Assembly: GCA_026936325.1 (NCBI GenBank)
Contig: JAPTHN010000004.1
Coordinates: 11,891,439 to 11,955,438, forward strand
Direction of reading: 5' to 3'
From: Platynereis dumerilii
Lineage: Eukaryota; Annelida; Polychaeta; Phyllodocida; Nereididae
Length of the DNA stretch: 64,000 nt
Positions 26,001-41,000 of the stretch are shown piece after piece. Position 1 is the stretch's first letter. The number at the start of each line of letters is the position of its first letter. The notes beneath the pieces are model-generated. The model was not told the DNA's origin. It did not search any database and saw only the letters and a program-made list of their open reading frames with translations. A program made the position numbers and the translations under genes.

Positions 26001-29000
26001 ATGTCACTTATTTCTGCTATAGAACAAATACTTTCAATGGATTTTTATCCTTACAACTTATTCATTCCTCTATACACTAGTCTACTTCTACTTCTTCTAC
26101 TTATGCATGTATATTGGACAAGGTCTTCTGACAACAATGGTCCAGGGGTGTCTAGTCTACCATCAACAATTAACTATAATATAATCGTCGCAACTTAATC
26201 CTATGTAACATACATGTATACTATTTTACACAACTTCAATCAAAGATTCCTAATCCTAGCTACTTATTCCTACTTGCCACGACACCATCAGTGACATTTC
26301 TTCATTATTCACGAATGGACTGGAACAGATCCATTTTCTGTGATCAAGAAAATTGTCTACGGGGCATAGTAATCATAAAAGAGATAATTTCTTTGAAGGA
26401 AATGCCATACGTCTTGTAAGGCCTGGTCATAAGAGATGATCAAAAGATTGTTATGCCTGCTTCCAGCATTATGAGAGAGGGTCTCACCTGTGTCCTAGCC
26501 TGTTCTTATATGCTACTTATGTAAATAATCTTGATAATGGCGGGCTGTATTTCAACAGTACGGGCCAAAACATTTTCACTGAACATGCAGTTGGTAGCCT
26601 ACTGGATTGCAAGCACAGGGTCTAGGGTTAAATTTTAGCCCTTGCCGTGTCATCTGGACTTATGTTGGACAGGAGTGTCACCTGTGTCCTCGCCTATTCT
26701 TATATGCTACTTATGTAAATAATCTTGATAATGGCGGGCTGTATTTCAATAGTACGGGCCTAATCATTTTCACTGAACATGCAGTTGGTAGCCTACTGGA
26801 TTGCAAGCACAGGGTCTAGGGTTCGATTCCAGCTTTGACTGGTCATCCGGACTTATGTTGGACAGCAGTTTCACCTCCCGGCCTGTTCTTCTTATATGAT
26901 ACTTATGAAAATAATCATGATAATGGCAGGCCGGATTTCGATAGTATGGGCCAAAACACATTTACTGAGCAAACAAGGCTGCCAATCACTTGGTCTCGGG
27001 TTCAATTTCCGTTCAGCTGATAAGCCGTACTGATGCTGGACGAGCGATTTTGGAGATACGTCACCAGTTCCAGTGCTGGCATTGCAGCAAAATGCAGCTC
27101 AGATTGAAGTTGCGTCGCCTTTTATTTTTGGAAACATGTTTCTTGTGTAGTTTAATCTTCATTTGGATATGAAACCTTATGCCTGGAAACTAAAATACCA
27201 AGTAGCTCTTTGCGTAAGGCCAGACATAATTGATCTTTAGCTTCTCGGATCTCTTTCTTGGGTTGGTCGGAACAAAAAACAAGGTGAAATCTCAATTTTT
27301 TATAATGTAAATTTACAAATTCTGGGTACGCTCAATTTTTTTCCGCAGGCAGAAAATCTGTTGGGTCGGTTGATCCGAGAACCAAAAAAATTAAAAAGTC
27401 TGGCCGAAAGTAAAAATGAAAATGCCTGCCAACTCGCCCACTCCAGGATATTTCCATTTATTTTCATTAACAAACATGCTTTTAAGTGGTTTATTTCAAT
27501 CCTTTTCCATGGAAACTACCAGGTCATTGCCATCATTTTCACCTGTCACAGGTGTCAATTAAGTTAATGGCAATGGCAATATAAGAAGGCAGGTGAATTT
27601 ACAGGTTACTTACAGTACCATTTCAAAAATGTGGTCCAACTTCAGCTGCCCATAGCTGGCCATCTAAAACTATGACTCTATGTAAATTTTACAGATTAGA
27701 GGATATATAAGAAGGCAGGTGAATTTACAGGTTGCTTACAGTACCATTTCAAAAATGTGGTTCAACTTCAGCTACCCATAGCTGGGCCTATCTAAAACCA
27801 TTCTATATAAAATTTTATACTTTAGAGGATATATAAGAAGGGAGCTGAATCTACAGGTTACTTACAGTACCATTTCAAAAATGTGGTCCAACTTCAGCTG
27901 CCCATAGCTGGGCTTATCTAAAACCATTCTATATAAAATTTTATACATTAGAGGATATATAAGAAGGGAGCTGAATCTACAGGTTACTAACAGTACCGTA
28001 ATATGGGGTGAATTGGGACAGAATTGGGGGTTTTTCTGTCATAGCATTGTCACAAATCATCTTAAAAATCAAAATACGGTGCCTAATTATGTCCCAACTT
28101 CAGGTCCAACTATCCTTAGGAGAATTTAAAGATATCTTTAATTTTCAATGATTTATTCACGAAAAACTACTGTCCCAATTCACCCCTTATTTTGGGGTGA
28201 ATCGGGACAGTTCTCTATTTCTATAAAATAATACTTCCTGCCATGTTTTGGTGATTGCTACTTGTGAATAAACATTAGAAAATATATTTGACATTCAAAA
28301 AAACAATTTTGAGATAAATCTGACCACAATTACTTGTAAAATTGGAGATTTTTAAAAAATATGATAAATGACATAAAAGTAATGAAATATGTATTTTTCT
28401 TTTATTTACACCATACATAGGTAATTCTGAACTAAATCCAATATCAATGACGACAATTTCAATAATATTCTTTAAAAAGCCATGCTAGTACACTCAAATG
28501 AAAAATAGTAGGGATATTTTTGTTGATTCCCAAACTATGTCATTGCTCAGGATCTGAACCCATGACCAAACATACAAAATCCCACATCTTGCCAACTATT
28601 CTGGTCCCTTAATTTGCCAAATATAGGTTATAAAAGTTTCCTGCTAGATTGGTGGCTCTGATATTAATACTTTTAGTGATCCGAGCAAAGTTTTGACCAC
28701 CTGTTGAGAATTAAGTTTCTGCAGGGCCAAGTTTAAAGTGCTGTTGCTCTTCACTGCCTGCAGTTACAATGATAAAACCTGAACACAATATACGCTACCA
28801 TGTAAGCTATAATCCTGCCAAAAATCACGGACTTTGGTTGAGTGGAATTAGTTGTAGTTAAGGAAATAAAACACTTTCCCATTCTGTCCCGATTCCCCCC
28901 AGTGTCCCGATTCATCCCATATTACGGTATACATTTCAAAAATGTGGTCCAACTTTAGCTGCCCATAGCTGGCCATCTAAAACTATGACTCTATGTAAAT

Positions 29001-32000
29001 TTTATGCACTAGAGGATATTGCTTAGCATAGCATTATATCAGGGTACTGCACAGATCTTCCTAGCATTCTTGTGCGGCTTGCATGGAAGCAATGCAGTTG
29101 GTAATGCCATTGGTGGGTGGTGGAAGGACTTTCCTCTACTGCTAGTGGTGTCCCTATCGGGGTGCAAAGAGGGGTCATGTGCCCCCATACTGAACCGTTG
29201 CCCTCCCATATGAACTTTTCAACCTTGGCTAAAATATACAATTAGTTTTGTCGGTGCCCCTACAGATAATCATTTCCCCCCCCCCCGTGCCCCCCCCCCT
29301 CGGCTTGAGACCTTAGTTATACCACATCATAATGACCTGCATAATTAACATGTTTATTACAGTCAGTAAATTTATTATGTGGAAAGATAAGTTGATTTCA
29401 CTGTGAAATGTGCACATATTCACTGATAATGCGTCATGACTGACATGACCGAGTTGTCAAGGGGCATACAGAAGCTCACATCATCAGGTGCATATCTGGA
29501 AATAGCCCCTTATACAAGCGGGGAATATGCATTTTATATATCTTCCATGTTAATTTTGGGCCGGGGGTATGGTCCAATACCAAACAACCCCCCCAAAAAA
29601 AACACTGCAAATCATGATACTGATAGCGAAGACAATATCCTGTAGCGCAATCACTCGAAATAGAGTTTGTGCTGTATAAAAACCAATGCAAAAGCAATCA
29701 GTGTCGGGTAACTTCTGTGACTCCGATAATAAACGAAAGACATGGCTGTTGATTAAAGTTGCTGTGTCTCATTTTGATCATTCAAGGAGTCCTATTACAG
29801 ATGAGACTACAGTGCTAAGCCCTAATTGATCTTTTTGATATTATCTTGAGAAAAACACCATATTGTTGCTGCAGGTACATAACTGTTAGGCCTATTCTTG
29901 AAAATAAGAGGAGGCACCCAATTTATCCAGACATATATTAATTATCACAAAGAGAATAACAAATAATAAAGTACAAAATATTTCATGACACAAATTAAGA
30001 ATCTGGTACATGCTAAATATTTTTTCTCTTTGTAAACATAAAAACTTAGTAAGCCAAAACAGTCCAGTGACACTGTGGCTAATGCCTTGTCAGCTATGTA
30101 TGATCCTTTTGTTTGTTGGTCATCAACAAGCAGTCTAACTTCTATTGAAACTTGTTGTTTGATCATGACACATTATTAGCGAGATGACTCTGGAAGTAAA
30201 ACATTTCGCTCTTTCCTCGTTTATTACAAAACTGCTGTAAGCCTTTTAAGGAGCTTTGACACTTGCAAACTTGAATATTATAATGTCACATCATCAGCAT
30301 AATGACACACTAAGCTTCATAGAAAAATCTCCTCTCTTTTTCCCTTATTTATGAAACTACTGTAATATGTGTTAAGAATCTTTGCTTTGAAGTTAGCACA
30401 ACTGAGGAAGGCACCATTTGATCACATTTATCTCAAAGGGTAAGCTTCCTCATCTTAAGAAGTAATGTAATTATCAAGGACAGGAGCTACAGGAAACCTT
30501 AAAAAATTAATCTTCCTGATATCTAATTCATGCCCTACTTTATATTTTATATGCTCCTTCTTAGCCTTCGGTGTATGGTCCTACCTTTGATAACATTGCT
30601 TCACATACAGTTTAATCATATTTATTAAAGAGTACATTAACAACATATCAAATGGTTTCATTCAGAACCCACCCAGGCCATGTCCAGAGGACAAAAACAA
30701 ATATGTGTGCAGCAAAAAAAAGTATTTACTTGAGCTGGCCTTGAGCGCCACCTTCTGGAAAAAATTGTAAACAAAATACAAATTTGAATAGCAGGACAGC
30801 GTTCTGCGGGATTTGTATGCTGGCCTGCAACTGGAATCAACATTTTACTTGTCATGATGCAAGTCTCTGATTGGCTAAAAGGCTGCTACCAGGCAAGACA
30901 GAAACTGGAGTGTCTATGTCATGTGTAGAGGTTATAACAATAATTGGATCTATTGCAATTTAGCATGCTGAGTGCCGGTGAGCAGATTAATCCGGAGACT
31001 GGAATAGGCGTTATGAAAAATCACCATACTTTATTGCATATCATTATCATGAGTGATTTATGACCCCCTCATAGGCGTAGGAGGCAGGGAACATTTTGGG
31101 AAGTTGATTTTTCATGCAGTTTCGGGCAGAAAATATTGGGAGTTTTTATTTTTTGGGGCAATTTGGGCAATATTTTTCGGGCAGCCCCCCCCAAATTTAT
31201 TGACCTCCTACGTCTATGGACCCCCCTTATATAACATCAGCTATTACATCACTAATAGGTGATTGGTCAGCAACCTCAATCTTGGCATGAATAGCCTGAC
31301 AGCAATGCATGCCCGTTTTCAAAAGAATGGTGGAGGATATGACATCACCTGGTCCATTGTGCAGTTGCTGGGTTGACCTTGCAGTTGCAGTTAATTTCCT
31401 GTTGGCCTACTTGTGTCCTTTTATATAATGTAACTTTGAGCGGCGCTTTATTTTGTAAAATTTCTCCCTTACGCATTGGAAGTACTGATGAGCCGTAGGC
31501 CAGAGGAGGATTTTTGTGGATGCACTACACTAATTAGTACACATAATAGCGAAGTTCAAGTGCACTTAGTTGAATAATTTGCTCTGTGCCAACTCTGTAG
31601 GATGACCTTTGATCTGTGGATGTCAGCCCACTTACTTTCTTTATTAATTTTTAGTTGGTTATGGTTGGCCCCCACAATCTTTTCGACATACATTAAAAAT
31701 ATTTATGAGGCTCTATGATAATTTCGAATAGGATTGGTTAGGAGGGGCACCCCAGCTAGTGTTTTGGCAAATGGTTGAACCCTTTATCCACCACAGGACC
31801 AATTCTGTATTTTGACTCAGCTGTTGATAGGTCATGGTGCCAGTATTGTCGGAAGCTGGAGCTGTGCCAAGGGCGGTGAACAGTCGAAATGGATATATAT
31901 TTAACACGTAGTTTGAAGTGTTCTTTAAAATATAATCTCTCTTTTTTTTCAGATGCTGTGTCTACTTGAACACATGTACCATGAGCTGGGGTTGGTGGAG

Positions 32001-35000
32001 GAATTCAACATTAATCCAATTACGCTGAAGCGATGGCTGGTAAGAATTTTATTCATTCAAATAACTTCATAAACCAATCAAGGTGACAGAGTTTTTGCAA
32101 GCGCCCTCATCACTCAATACTTTCTGAATGGTTCGTAATCTGATAAAATGATGGCCCGTGCAACCAAATCTGAATTTTTTTGCTTCTATATTTAAATAAT
32201 ATTATAGTAAGTACCTAAGTAAGTATTTATTGACCATAATTTGAACATATATACATTATACAGTAGTATTTACACTTCCTATTAACAACAACGCAAATGC
32301 ATGGCAGGCTGATGTCAATACAGACGTATTTGCCTTTATCACCTTCACAATTATTTGCAACTAAAATCATAATGTATTATCTCTTTTATCATATCATAAA
32401 TCATGAGAAAATACTGAGTAGTTGTACATTTCAATAAAAACAAAACAATACAAATAATATTATAAACACAGTATATATTATTATATGCATTATTTTCCCA
32501 GTTGTGTGTCCAAGAGAACTACCGGAACAACCCCTTCCACAATTTCCGGCATTGTTTCTGCGTGTCGCAAATGATGTACGGGATGATCCACTTGTGCAAG
32601 TTGTGGGAGCGATTAACAAGAGAAGATCTGGGAATATTGTTGACGGCCGCAGTCTGCCACGATTTGGATCATCCGGGATATAACAATACGTAAGTAGGAT
32701 GGGGATGGTTAATAATTTTTGAGGATTGGAGTGGACCATTCATAGGAGGTGGTAGAGATGCAATCCTTTTGTTGGTGGTGCAGTATATTACACTAAGTAT
32801 GTATCGGTTTTTAGCAGAACAGCTGCCCTTACCCCAAGAATTGTATGCAATCTCGTTAGCACTCTGGAGGTTGCTCTCTTTCACCAATCTCGTTCAAATT
32901 TAATATACATTCTCTGTAGGATTTTAACTTCCAACCAGTTTCTTTTGGTACCCTTCTGTGATGGAAAAAATTAATTGAGAAACTAAATGGACTGGCTTCC
33001 ACGGATCAAAGGTCAACCATGCCTTCTTCCTCTTCTTCTCCTTTGTATATCCATGAATGGCATGCTCTGTGCTACTCAAAGTGCTTGCAATTATAGTGGC
33101 ACTCCGATTAGAGACCACACCCCACAAGAGACAACTTCATGACCGCAAAAGGGGCAGTCTTATAACACAGGGACCGCTGTATCACTGATAATTTTCCAGT
33201 TCAATAAATTTCCTTTCATGTGCTGTGCCTGTTATGTGCCAAAGAAAGATAATTCCTCTTTGGACAAAATAAAGTTTGTCTTATCTTATCTTATTTATAA
33301 CAAATATAAATTTATTTCAGCTACCAGATAAACGCCAGGACTGAGCTGGCCATCAGATACAATGACATCTCTCCCTTGGAAAACCACCATTGTTCCGTCG
33401 CATTCCAGATCTTATCAAACCCGGAGACCAACATCTTCGCCAACATTGGACCAGCTACCTTCAAACGAGTTCGATCTGTGAGTTTATTTGTTTCTTTCAA
33501 TAAGCTATAGCTCAGTTGTCCCTTTTCCAAGTATGAAAAACTTTCAACACTTTTTGTTCAATAAAAGATGTTTCCTATCTTATAATTCCAAAATTGATTG
33601 ATATTTGTAAAAGTTTAGGAAGATCATAATATTTATATTTTAAGCTTGTCTAAATTTGGGACACATCAAAATTATCACTATGAAAAAAAGGACTTTGCTC
33701 CCCCCCCAACCCTCCAACCTTTTCAAAACTTTATCCAATATGAAAGCCTGGAATGACAACATGGAATAGGTCATGCCCTTCGATTCATGTTACATACACT
33801 ACTGTATGTTTGAAATGGCTCCTTTTGGTCAATATTACTCTTCTGTGTGGAACAATAAGTAGGCCTATTTCTGTTGTTGTCTACATAATGGATACTTCAT
33901 TTTATTAATCACAATTTTCTTTCAGGGCATGATAATGTTGGTACTAGCGACGGATATGGCTCGGCACGGGGAGATCCTTGAGTCATTCAAATCAAAATTG
34001 GACAGTTTTGACTTCACCAATGAGGACCACCTCAATTGCGTAAGTATAATAAATAAAGTTACAAAAAAGAATCCTTGACATTGGAGCAGGTCAGTTTGAT
34101 ATGGGAAAGGATAAGATGATAAATGTCTCTCTGAAATGGACTTTGTGATTCATATATATATATATATAATAGCTGATGATGCCTCATGATCAAATTGTAA
34201 CACGTGAGTCATTGAAGCTGTTTGATTTGTCATAGTCAACATGATTTGTCCTAACAGATTGTGGTGCAAGAATCAGATTCGTGACCGTTTGGTTTGTCGG
34301 ACACCTACATGCAAGATAAGCCTGATGACATAAAGTGCCATTGAAACTAATGTCTTAATATTATAATAATAATGACAAATCATCTAATCAGCATGATGAC
34401 TCACAAAGTGCAATTTTGACTGTGCAACAGTCCTCTCTTTCCCCATAACATACTGACCAACTGTTAACCTACACATTTTGCTATATAAAATAAGTATTAG
34501 TTAGACACCGATTTGGACGGTTCTAACATGCATTTTTGTCTGCTAGAACCAGAAAAAGAGGTGTCTAACTGACTTAGACATCATATGCTTCTTCTATTAT
34601 ACATTTTAACTTATAATTTTTGCAAAATAAACAATGATCTGAGTGTTTGTTTGCTGTTGTTAATAGTGTTAAACCCTAGCAGGGCCGCCAGGGCGCTAAC
34701 ATGCAATATTGTCAAGTTAGATGCTGGCTTTTCCGATGGTATAAGTATCTTAGTGATTTTTAACTGTTTTTTTTTTGCTTGTAGATGAAGATGGTGTTGA
34801 TCAAGTGCTGTGACATCTCAAATGAAGTGAGACCCATGGAAGTGTCTGAGCCATGGGTCGACTGCTTGCTCACTGAATACTTCAACCAGGTAAACATATG
34901 CATAATTTAGTTTTAGCTTGTTTGTTTACATTCTCATATTACAATCATAACATCAGAGGGTGTCTCAAAGGGCTCTGAAACAAGGTATGAATGGGAGGTT

Positions 35001-38000
35001 ACTTTCAGTATCAGAAACAGATGCGTCAGGGAGGATGGTGATTTGAAATATTCTTTAAAGCTAAATATATTGGCACCGGATCGTTATATGATATGCGATA
35101 TCCCAATTTATCTATTATTATACTTTTCCCCGTTATAGCACGGCAATAAGAACTCATAGTAAATGTTTCTTGTTTTGTGACACCAAGGTGACATAATATA
35201 AATATGATTTGAATCGCCCCCCCCCCAGTTCCCATAAGAGATGGCCGTTTCATTATTTGTGAATAAAAGAGAACTGTTACACTGTGAAACTTATTCCCAT
35301 TTTCGCCCTTCCCCCGGGGCTTACTATTTTCCTTTATACAACACATTTTTTGCTGTAAAGAACAATTCTGTGTGAACAACAAGTTTTGAAGCCAAGGGTT
35401 CTGGTTATATCTGCCAGTGCAAATTAAATTCAATCAAAGAATAGTTATTTCCTCAGCTGTCATTGCACTGAGAATGAAATTAAAATCCACAAAGGGCTAA
35501 TCATAATAATCAGATATCATTAGAATTGCTTATTGAATGCATTGGTCTGTTTTCATTGCACCTGGCAATGACGTGTGTAATTTCGCAATTAACAGGCACA
35601 TAGGCAGGTGGGAAGTATGTTAGGTTACTCAGGTACATGGACTAATAAAAAAACTAGGAGGCAGTAACGACAGCGTTGTAAATTCAACTTGTCACTGCCT
35701 CCTTGACCACAACTGATGCAACTTAATATAATTTTGTATTCCGAGTTGATTGTTTGTTAAATTTTGGTCAAATATTATAAAAATATCTGAAATCTGAAAT
35801 CTGAAAATTTGTTTCAATTTCATTCCAGTCGGACAGGGAGAAGGAGGAGGGGCTACCAGTCGCCCCCTTCATGGACCGAGACAAAGTCACCAAACCAACG
35901 GCTCAGATTGGATTCATCAAATTTGTACTCATCCCCATGTTTGAAACCTTCGCCAAGGTAAGACAATCTTCTAATAGCTTATTACAAGCTTGCTCATGAA
36001 TATGTTACACTTCAGCAATAGAGATTGATAAGTTTGCCAACTTCTGCTGGAGCGCATGACTGCCCGATTCAATTTAAACTACTTCCAATGAATGACCCCC
36101 TAGGAAGAGCTACTGTTGGGTGAAATACTGAAATTTAGGTAGTTTGTGAAGGTGGGAAGTTTCAAACCAAAAGTTCTAAATTATTGCAAACCAAAAATAC
36201 TAAATTATTGCTAAAATAGTAGTTGAGGCGTTCAAAGAGTGACTAGGGAGGAAAACTAAACCTTTGTAGTGGACTTGTTAGTATTCACACTCCTCAATTT
36301 TTATCTTTTTTTTTCACAGAAGTATTCTATTCCATTTTTATGAACAACACTACAACAGTGTAGGATATATCGTGAATTTTTTAATATCAGAAATTAGTAG
36401 TAAGAGTTACAACCACTCCCGATCATTACTCACTCTAAAAATATGAAGCTCATTCAAAAATCATTTTTTGGTTTTTTGGCTTGTGCTCCTTATCATTCCA
36501 ATTTTGATTTGTGGAAATACCAAACAGCTGTATTGTGGTTTTTTTTTTAAACCTGACTTCTGTGCAAAAACCACCACGGTTATTTAAAATAAATTGTATT
36601 TAAAAAACCGATTCAGAGAGTGCTTGATGTTTGATTCCAGTTCTAGCTGTAGTATGTTAGATGTCAGCTTCTATAAACTTTCATCGCATTTCTTTGTTCT
36701 CTGCCTCTTGCATCCAAAGGGAAAACCTAGTGAGTCACATTTTAGGCCAAATTGAGTTAAAGTCAAAATAGGACTTCTGTGTCATGCTTCTATATTATGG
36801 TTATATATCTATTATTAAGTTTAGATTTTCAAGAAGAGGCCTGTTACCCCAGAATGACACTGGCAAATCCCAGTAAGTCCATTTCTTACTGCAAACTGCA
36901 AAGACTGGAAATTAAAGGTCAATTTCCTCAGAAACTCCAAAAATGTGCCTTACTATGTTTTCCCTTTGGATGCTATCTCTTTGAGAACTGTCTAGGAACA
37001 CGTCTCGCCTCGTTAATTTACATCTGGGTGGCAGAGTGGTTAAGGTTCCCGCCTGCTCCCTTGTAGGCCTTTTGCAACTTTACTTGCATGGGTTCGAACC
37101 TTGTGTGGGAAACCCAAAAATTTCACTGGACCTTCATGAGCACCGCCTCAGCTGGATGTCATTTGGATAAGACGTTAAATTGGTGGCCCCATGTATCACT
37201 CAGTGCTTTTCCTAGCCATTAGCTGTCCTGATTATCCTGCAGAGTGCAAAAATGCAGGACATGAAGCTCCAATTACCATCTGTTAGAGGTTCAACCCTAG
37301 TCTTTCAGAATTCCTTCAGATTACAGCTAGTTATAAAGAATCAACCCTAGTGAGTTTCAATATGATTACAGAGCTGCTACCTGACATTTGTGGATCCCTG
37401 AGACCAGTTCTTGACATAATTAAAGGCATACATCTTTTTGAAGAAAATAATGATATATTTTAGTCAGCTAAATATATAATTTTTCACTCTTTGTAGTTTG
37501 CCTTATTGTGGTTTCTCACAACTTAGACCCTTTTTTATGTTGTCAAAATTTCAACTATTATTTCTCGAAGAAAGTTAAACAACGACCAAAACTTGCAAAC
37601 AATGTCATTATTATAGTCCAGTCATTTTTTTGTGGCAGTAAGTTTTTGGCTGATAATTAAAAACTTACCTTACTCATGACGAAAATACTTGTCTCTTCCT
37701 GTTCCTGACACCTTGACCAAACAGTTTCATAAACATTTGGAAGTATTGGCATGTTTTTGAGGTGGTCCCAATAGAATAACATCGTTGTCAACACAGCTCA
37801 AGAAGCCATTTTCTTCTACTGCTTCTATTGCTGCTGTTGTGACGTCACCATTGTTTCAGTGATGTCATGGAGCCAACAATGCTGATGACGTCACAACAGA
37901 AGGCTAAAAATAGCTCTAGATGTGCTGAAAAGCAGCAGGAACTTAGCATTGTAAGTGTCTGCATGATGGAGCTGGGGGATCAGAGGACATAATTTTAGTC

Positions 38001-41000
38001 CAAATCATGCTTGGTCATAGTTTACTCACCCTAATTAACCAAAAATTAAACATCAGATTTAATCATGGATTGTTTTATTGGCTAAAAACTTACTGCCAAA
38101 ATAAAATGTCTAGACTTTAAGTCATTTTCACAACTAAATAAGACTGGAGGTCGACTTTGAACAAATTTTGGTGGAGCAGGTCACAAATTGAGGACTGCTT
38201 ACTAACAAATACATGCAAAATATTGTCCAAATCGAAAAATATCGAGAGCACAAAGCATTTGAAATTTATAATGTAATTCCCCTTATGCGCAACTGGAAAA
38301 TTAGTTGACTTCCCAGAACTCCCTCTGAAGTACTTTTTTTTTTCTCTTCGGTAGCCTATATATGATTAACCAGGTAGAGAAAAGTATTTTTGTGCTCTTT
38401 ACGACTGATTATTCTTAGTGGTCCCATTTTTGGGAAGAAAAATTCTTGAAAATTGACCAATGCAATGTAACTTCTTTCCTGAACTTCTGAAAACTTTCCA
38501 AATCAAAAAGAAAACTTTCCAAATCAAAAAGAACATTTTACCAGTCAACAAGAAAATTTTACCAGTCAACAAGAAAACTTCAAAATCAAAAAGAAAGTTT
38601 ACAAATCGAAAAGAAAATTTTCCAAATCAAAAAGAAAATTTTACTAGTCAAAAAGAAAAGTTTCCAAATCAAAAAGAAAATTTTACTAGTCAAAAAGAAA
38701 ACATTAAAATAAAATAAAAGTTTACAAATCAAAAAGAAAACTTTACATATCAATAACAATATTAGACCTGAAAATATCCTCTCTGAACATACATGTATTA
38801 TACTCTAAAAAAGTTATTTGGTTAAAATTGTCGACAATTATTGCAAGATCTATAAATACTGATGATTTTATTATATATATAGTTAACCAATGACAATAGG
38901 CAATGTCATGTCAAACTTAAATGGCTTTGAACAACCCCTAAATATTAGTTGACTGGGTTGAAAGTATAAACAACACCAAATTTGATTCAAGACCACTGCA
39001 AATCTTAGGACACCGGCAGAAAAGATAGATGCGGATACAAAGTTTTGTAATACAAACTTACAGCCGACGAATGACGAGTACTTACATTTTGCTGCTTGTG
39101 GACATCAATGACCTCACAGCAGGCCCTATCCATAGCATTGAAATAAGCTGTTAACATGTCATTGAGTAAGTTGTGACCTCATTGACACTTAGTCGGTCAC
39201 TAGTTTTGATAACATTGCAAGTATAGGCTATGACTTCACAACCTGCTCATGACTCAGAAGGAATAACATGGCAGGGATAGGATGTGACCTCCCAAGGAAC
39301 ATTCAGTGCTTTTTTGTAAGCGCTTGAGTTTCATTGACTGTAATTACCCATTCAAACTTGTCGTACAATGCCTGGATAACGATAATACAATTACGTGTCA
39401 ATTACAGTACACAGAAAACACATTATTCTCCAATATATTGCTGATACTAAGAAACTTTATACTCAGCTGTGAATCTTCCTGGGGGGTCTATTGTAATGTG
39501 TTCAATAAGTATCATTAACAGGGAATCACCCTGGAATCAGGCCTAGATCTACTAATTATCAGTGTTGAGATGCAATAACGCTGGTATGTCCTATAAAATG
39601 GACATACAGTATGCAAGGACTACAGACAATATATTACCAAACATAAAAAATTATTTTCAATGTTGAATAACACTCTTACAGAAGACGAATGACGAGTACT
39701 TACATTCTGCTGCAATTGGACCTCAATGACTTCACAACAAGTCCTATCAAATACATTGATATGAGGTGTCAATTTGTCATTGCTTAAATTATTTTTTCCG
39801 ATTTCTTCCTTTGCAGCTTTTCACTGTTGTCGAGGACTGTATGGTAAACCCACTGAAACAAGCGAGAGACCACTACGAACACCTCAAGGCTCTGGACGAC
39901 GAAAAGAAGGCAGAGGTAAATTCAATGCTAACTATACACTAGCAATTGTGCAGCGTACGAATTACGTACGTAAATTCTACGCGCGAAACTCACAAAAAAG
40001 AGCCGATCCGTTGTACGTACGTACATTTTCGTACAAATTTCGTACGAATTCATACAAATTTCACACAGGTACTTTTCAGTTACCTTGGCAATATGGTTAC
40101 CACAAATGGTTTAAGTTTAGACCTTCCATTGGCCTATCTAAAAAATTCCAGACAAAATTGGTTTTTTAGATTCAAAATGGTTTTTTGAAAAACCAAATTT
40201 CAATGCAAAAAACCAAAATGGATTTTTTTTAAAAATTGGTTTTTTAGATTCAAAATGGTTTTTTGAAAAACCAAATTTCAATGCAAAAAACCAAAATGGA
40301 TTTTTTTAAAAATCCATTTTGGTTTTGCATTGAAATTTGGTTTTTCAAAAAACCATTTTGAATCTAAAAAACCAATTTTGTCTGGAATTTTTTAGAGTGT
40401 ATCTAAAAAAAAATCCTCAAGTGAGTCATGATTAAGCCCAAAAACCAACTGACACATATGAAATCCATACGAAAATTTACGTGTGTTTTACGTACGTACA
40501 TTTTCGTATGTATTTCATACGTGAAAACAACCAATTTACGTACAAAATTCACAAGTAAGAGCTCCGTACATTTTACGTACGTTGCACAATTGGCCATGTA
40601 GTTCATGAATCATGTTGTTAAGACTAGGGAGCAAAATCTTTGGCGTAACTAGAGGGCATCAGTAGCATCCCCAGGATTTATTTTACGGGGGGCCAGGCCA
40701 TTCAACCGGGGGGCAGACCGTTCAACCGGGGGGGGGGCAGGCCATTCAACCGGGGGGGGGGGGGCAGGCCATTCAACTGGGGGGGGGGGCATGTGAATTG
40801 TAATGATATGGGACAATGGGTTTAAGCTCAAAATTATGGGGGCTAGAAATGGGCCAACCCCACCGGAGACATTAAAAACTTACCAGCAAGAAGAACAAAA
40901 CCCTTGATTTTTTCTCTTAACGTTTTTTTCCATTCTAAAAATTACCTAAAATTAGGATTTCCATGTTATTATTAAAATTAAATCAGTGGTCAAGTGGCTG

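Noticed and set aside
35026-35433. 135-codon ORF on the - strand in a PDE9A intron
   Set aside because: No recognisable motif and low-complexity flanks. Length is possible by chance in 64 kb of six-frame translation.
37021-37110. A functional tRNA gene (Ser/Leu type)
   Set aside because: A and B boxes are present, but the stem pairings are poor and a SINE body follows, so it is called a SINE.
38460-38717. 85-codon Lys/Asn-rich ORF
   Set aside because: Generated by a 21-bp minisatellite whose period keeps one frame open. No evidence for a gene, though noted as a curiosity.
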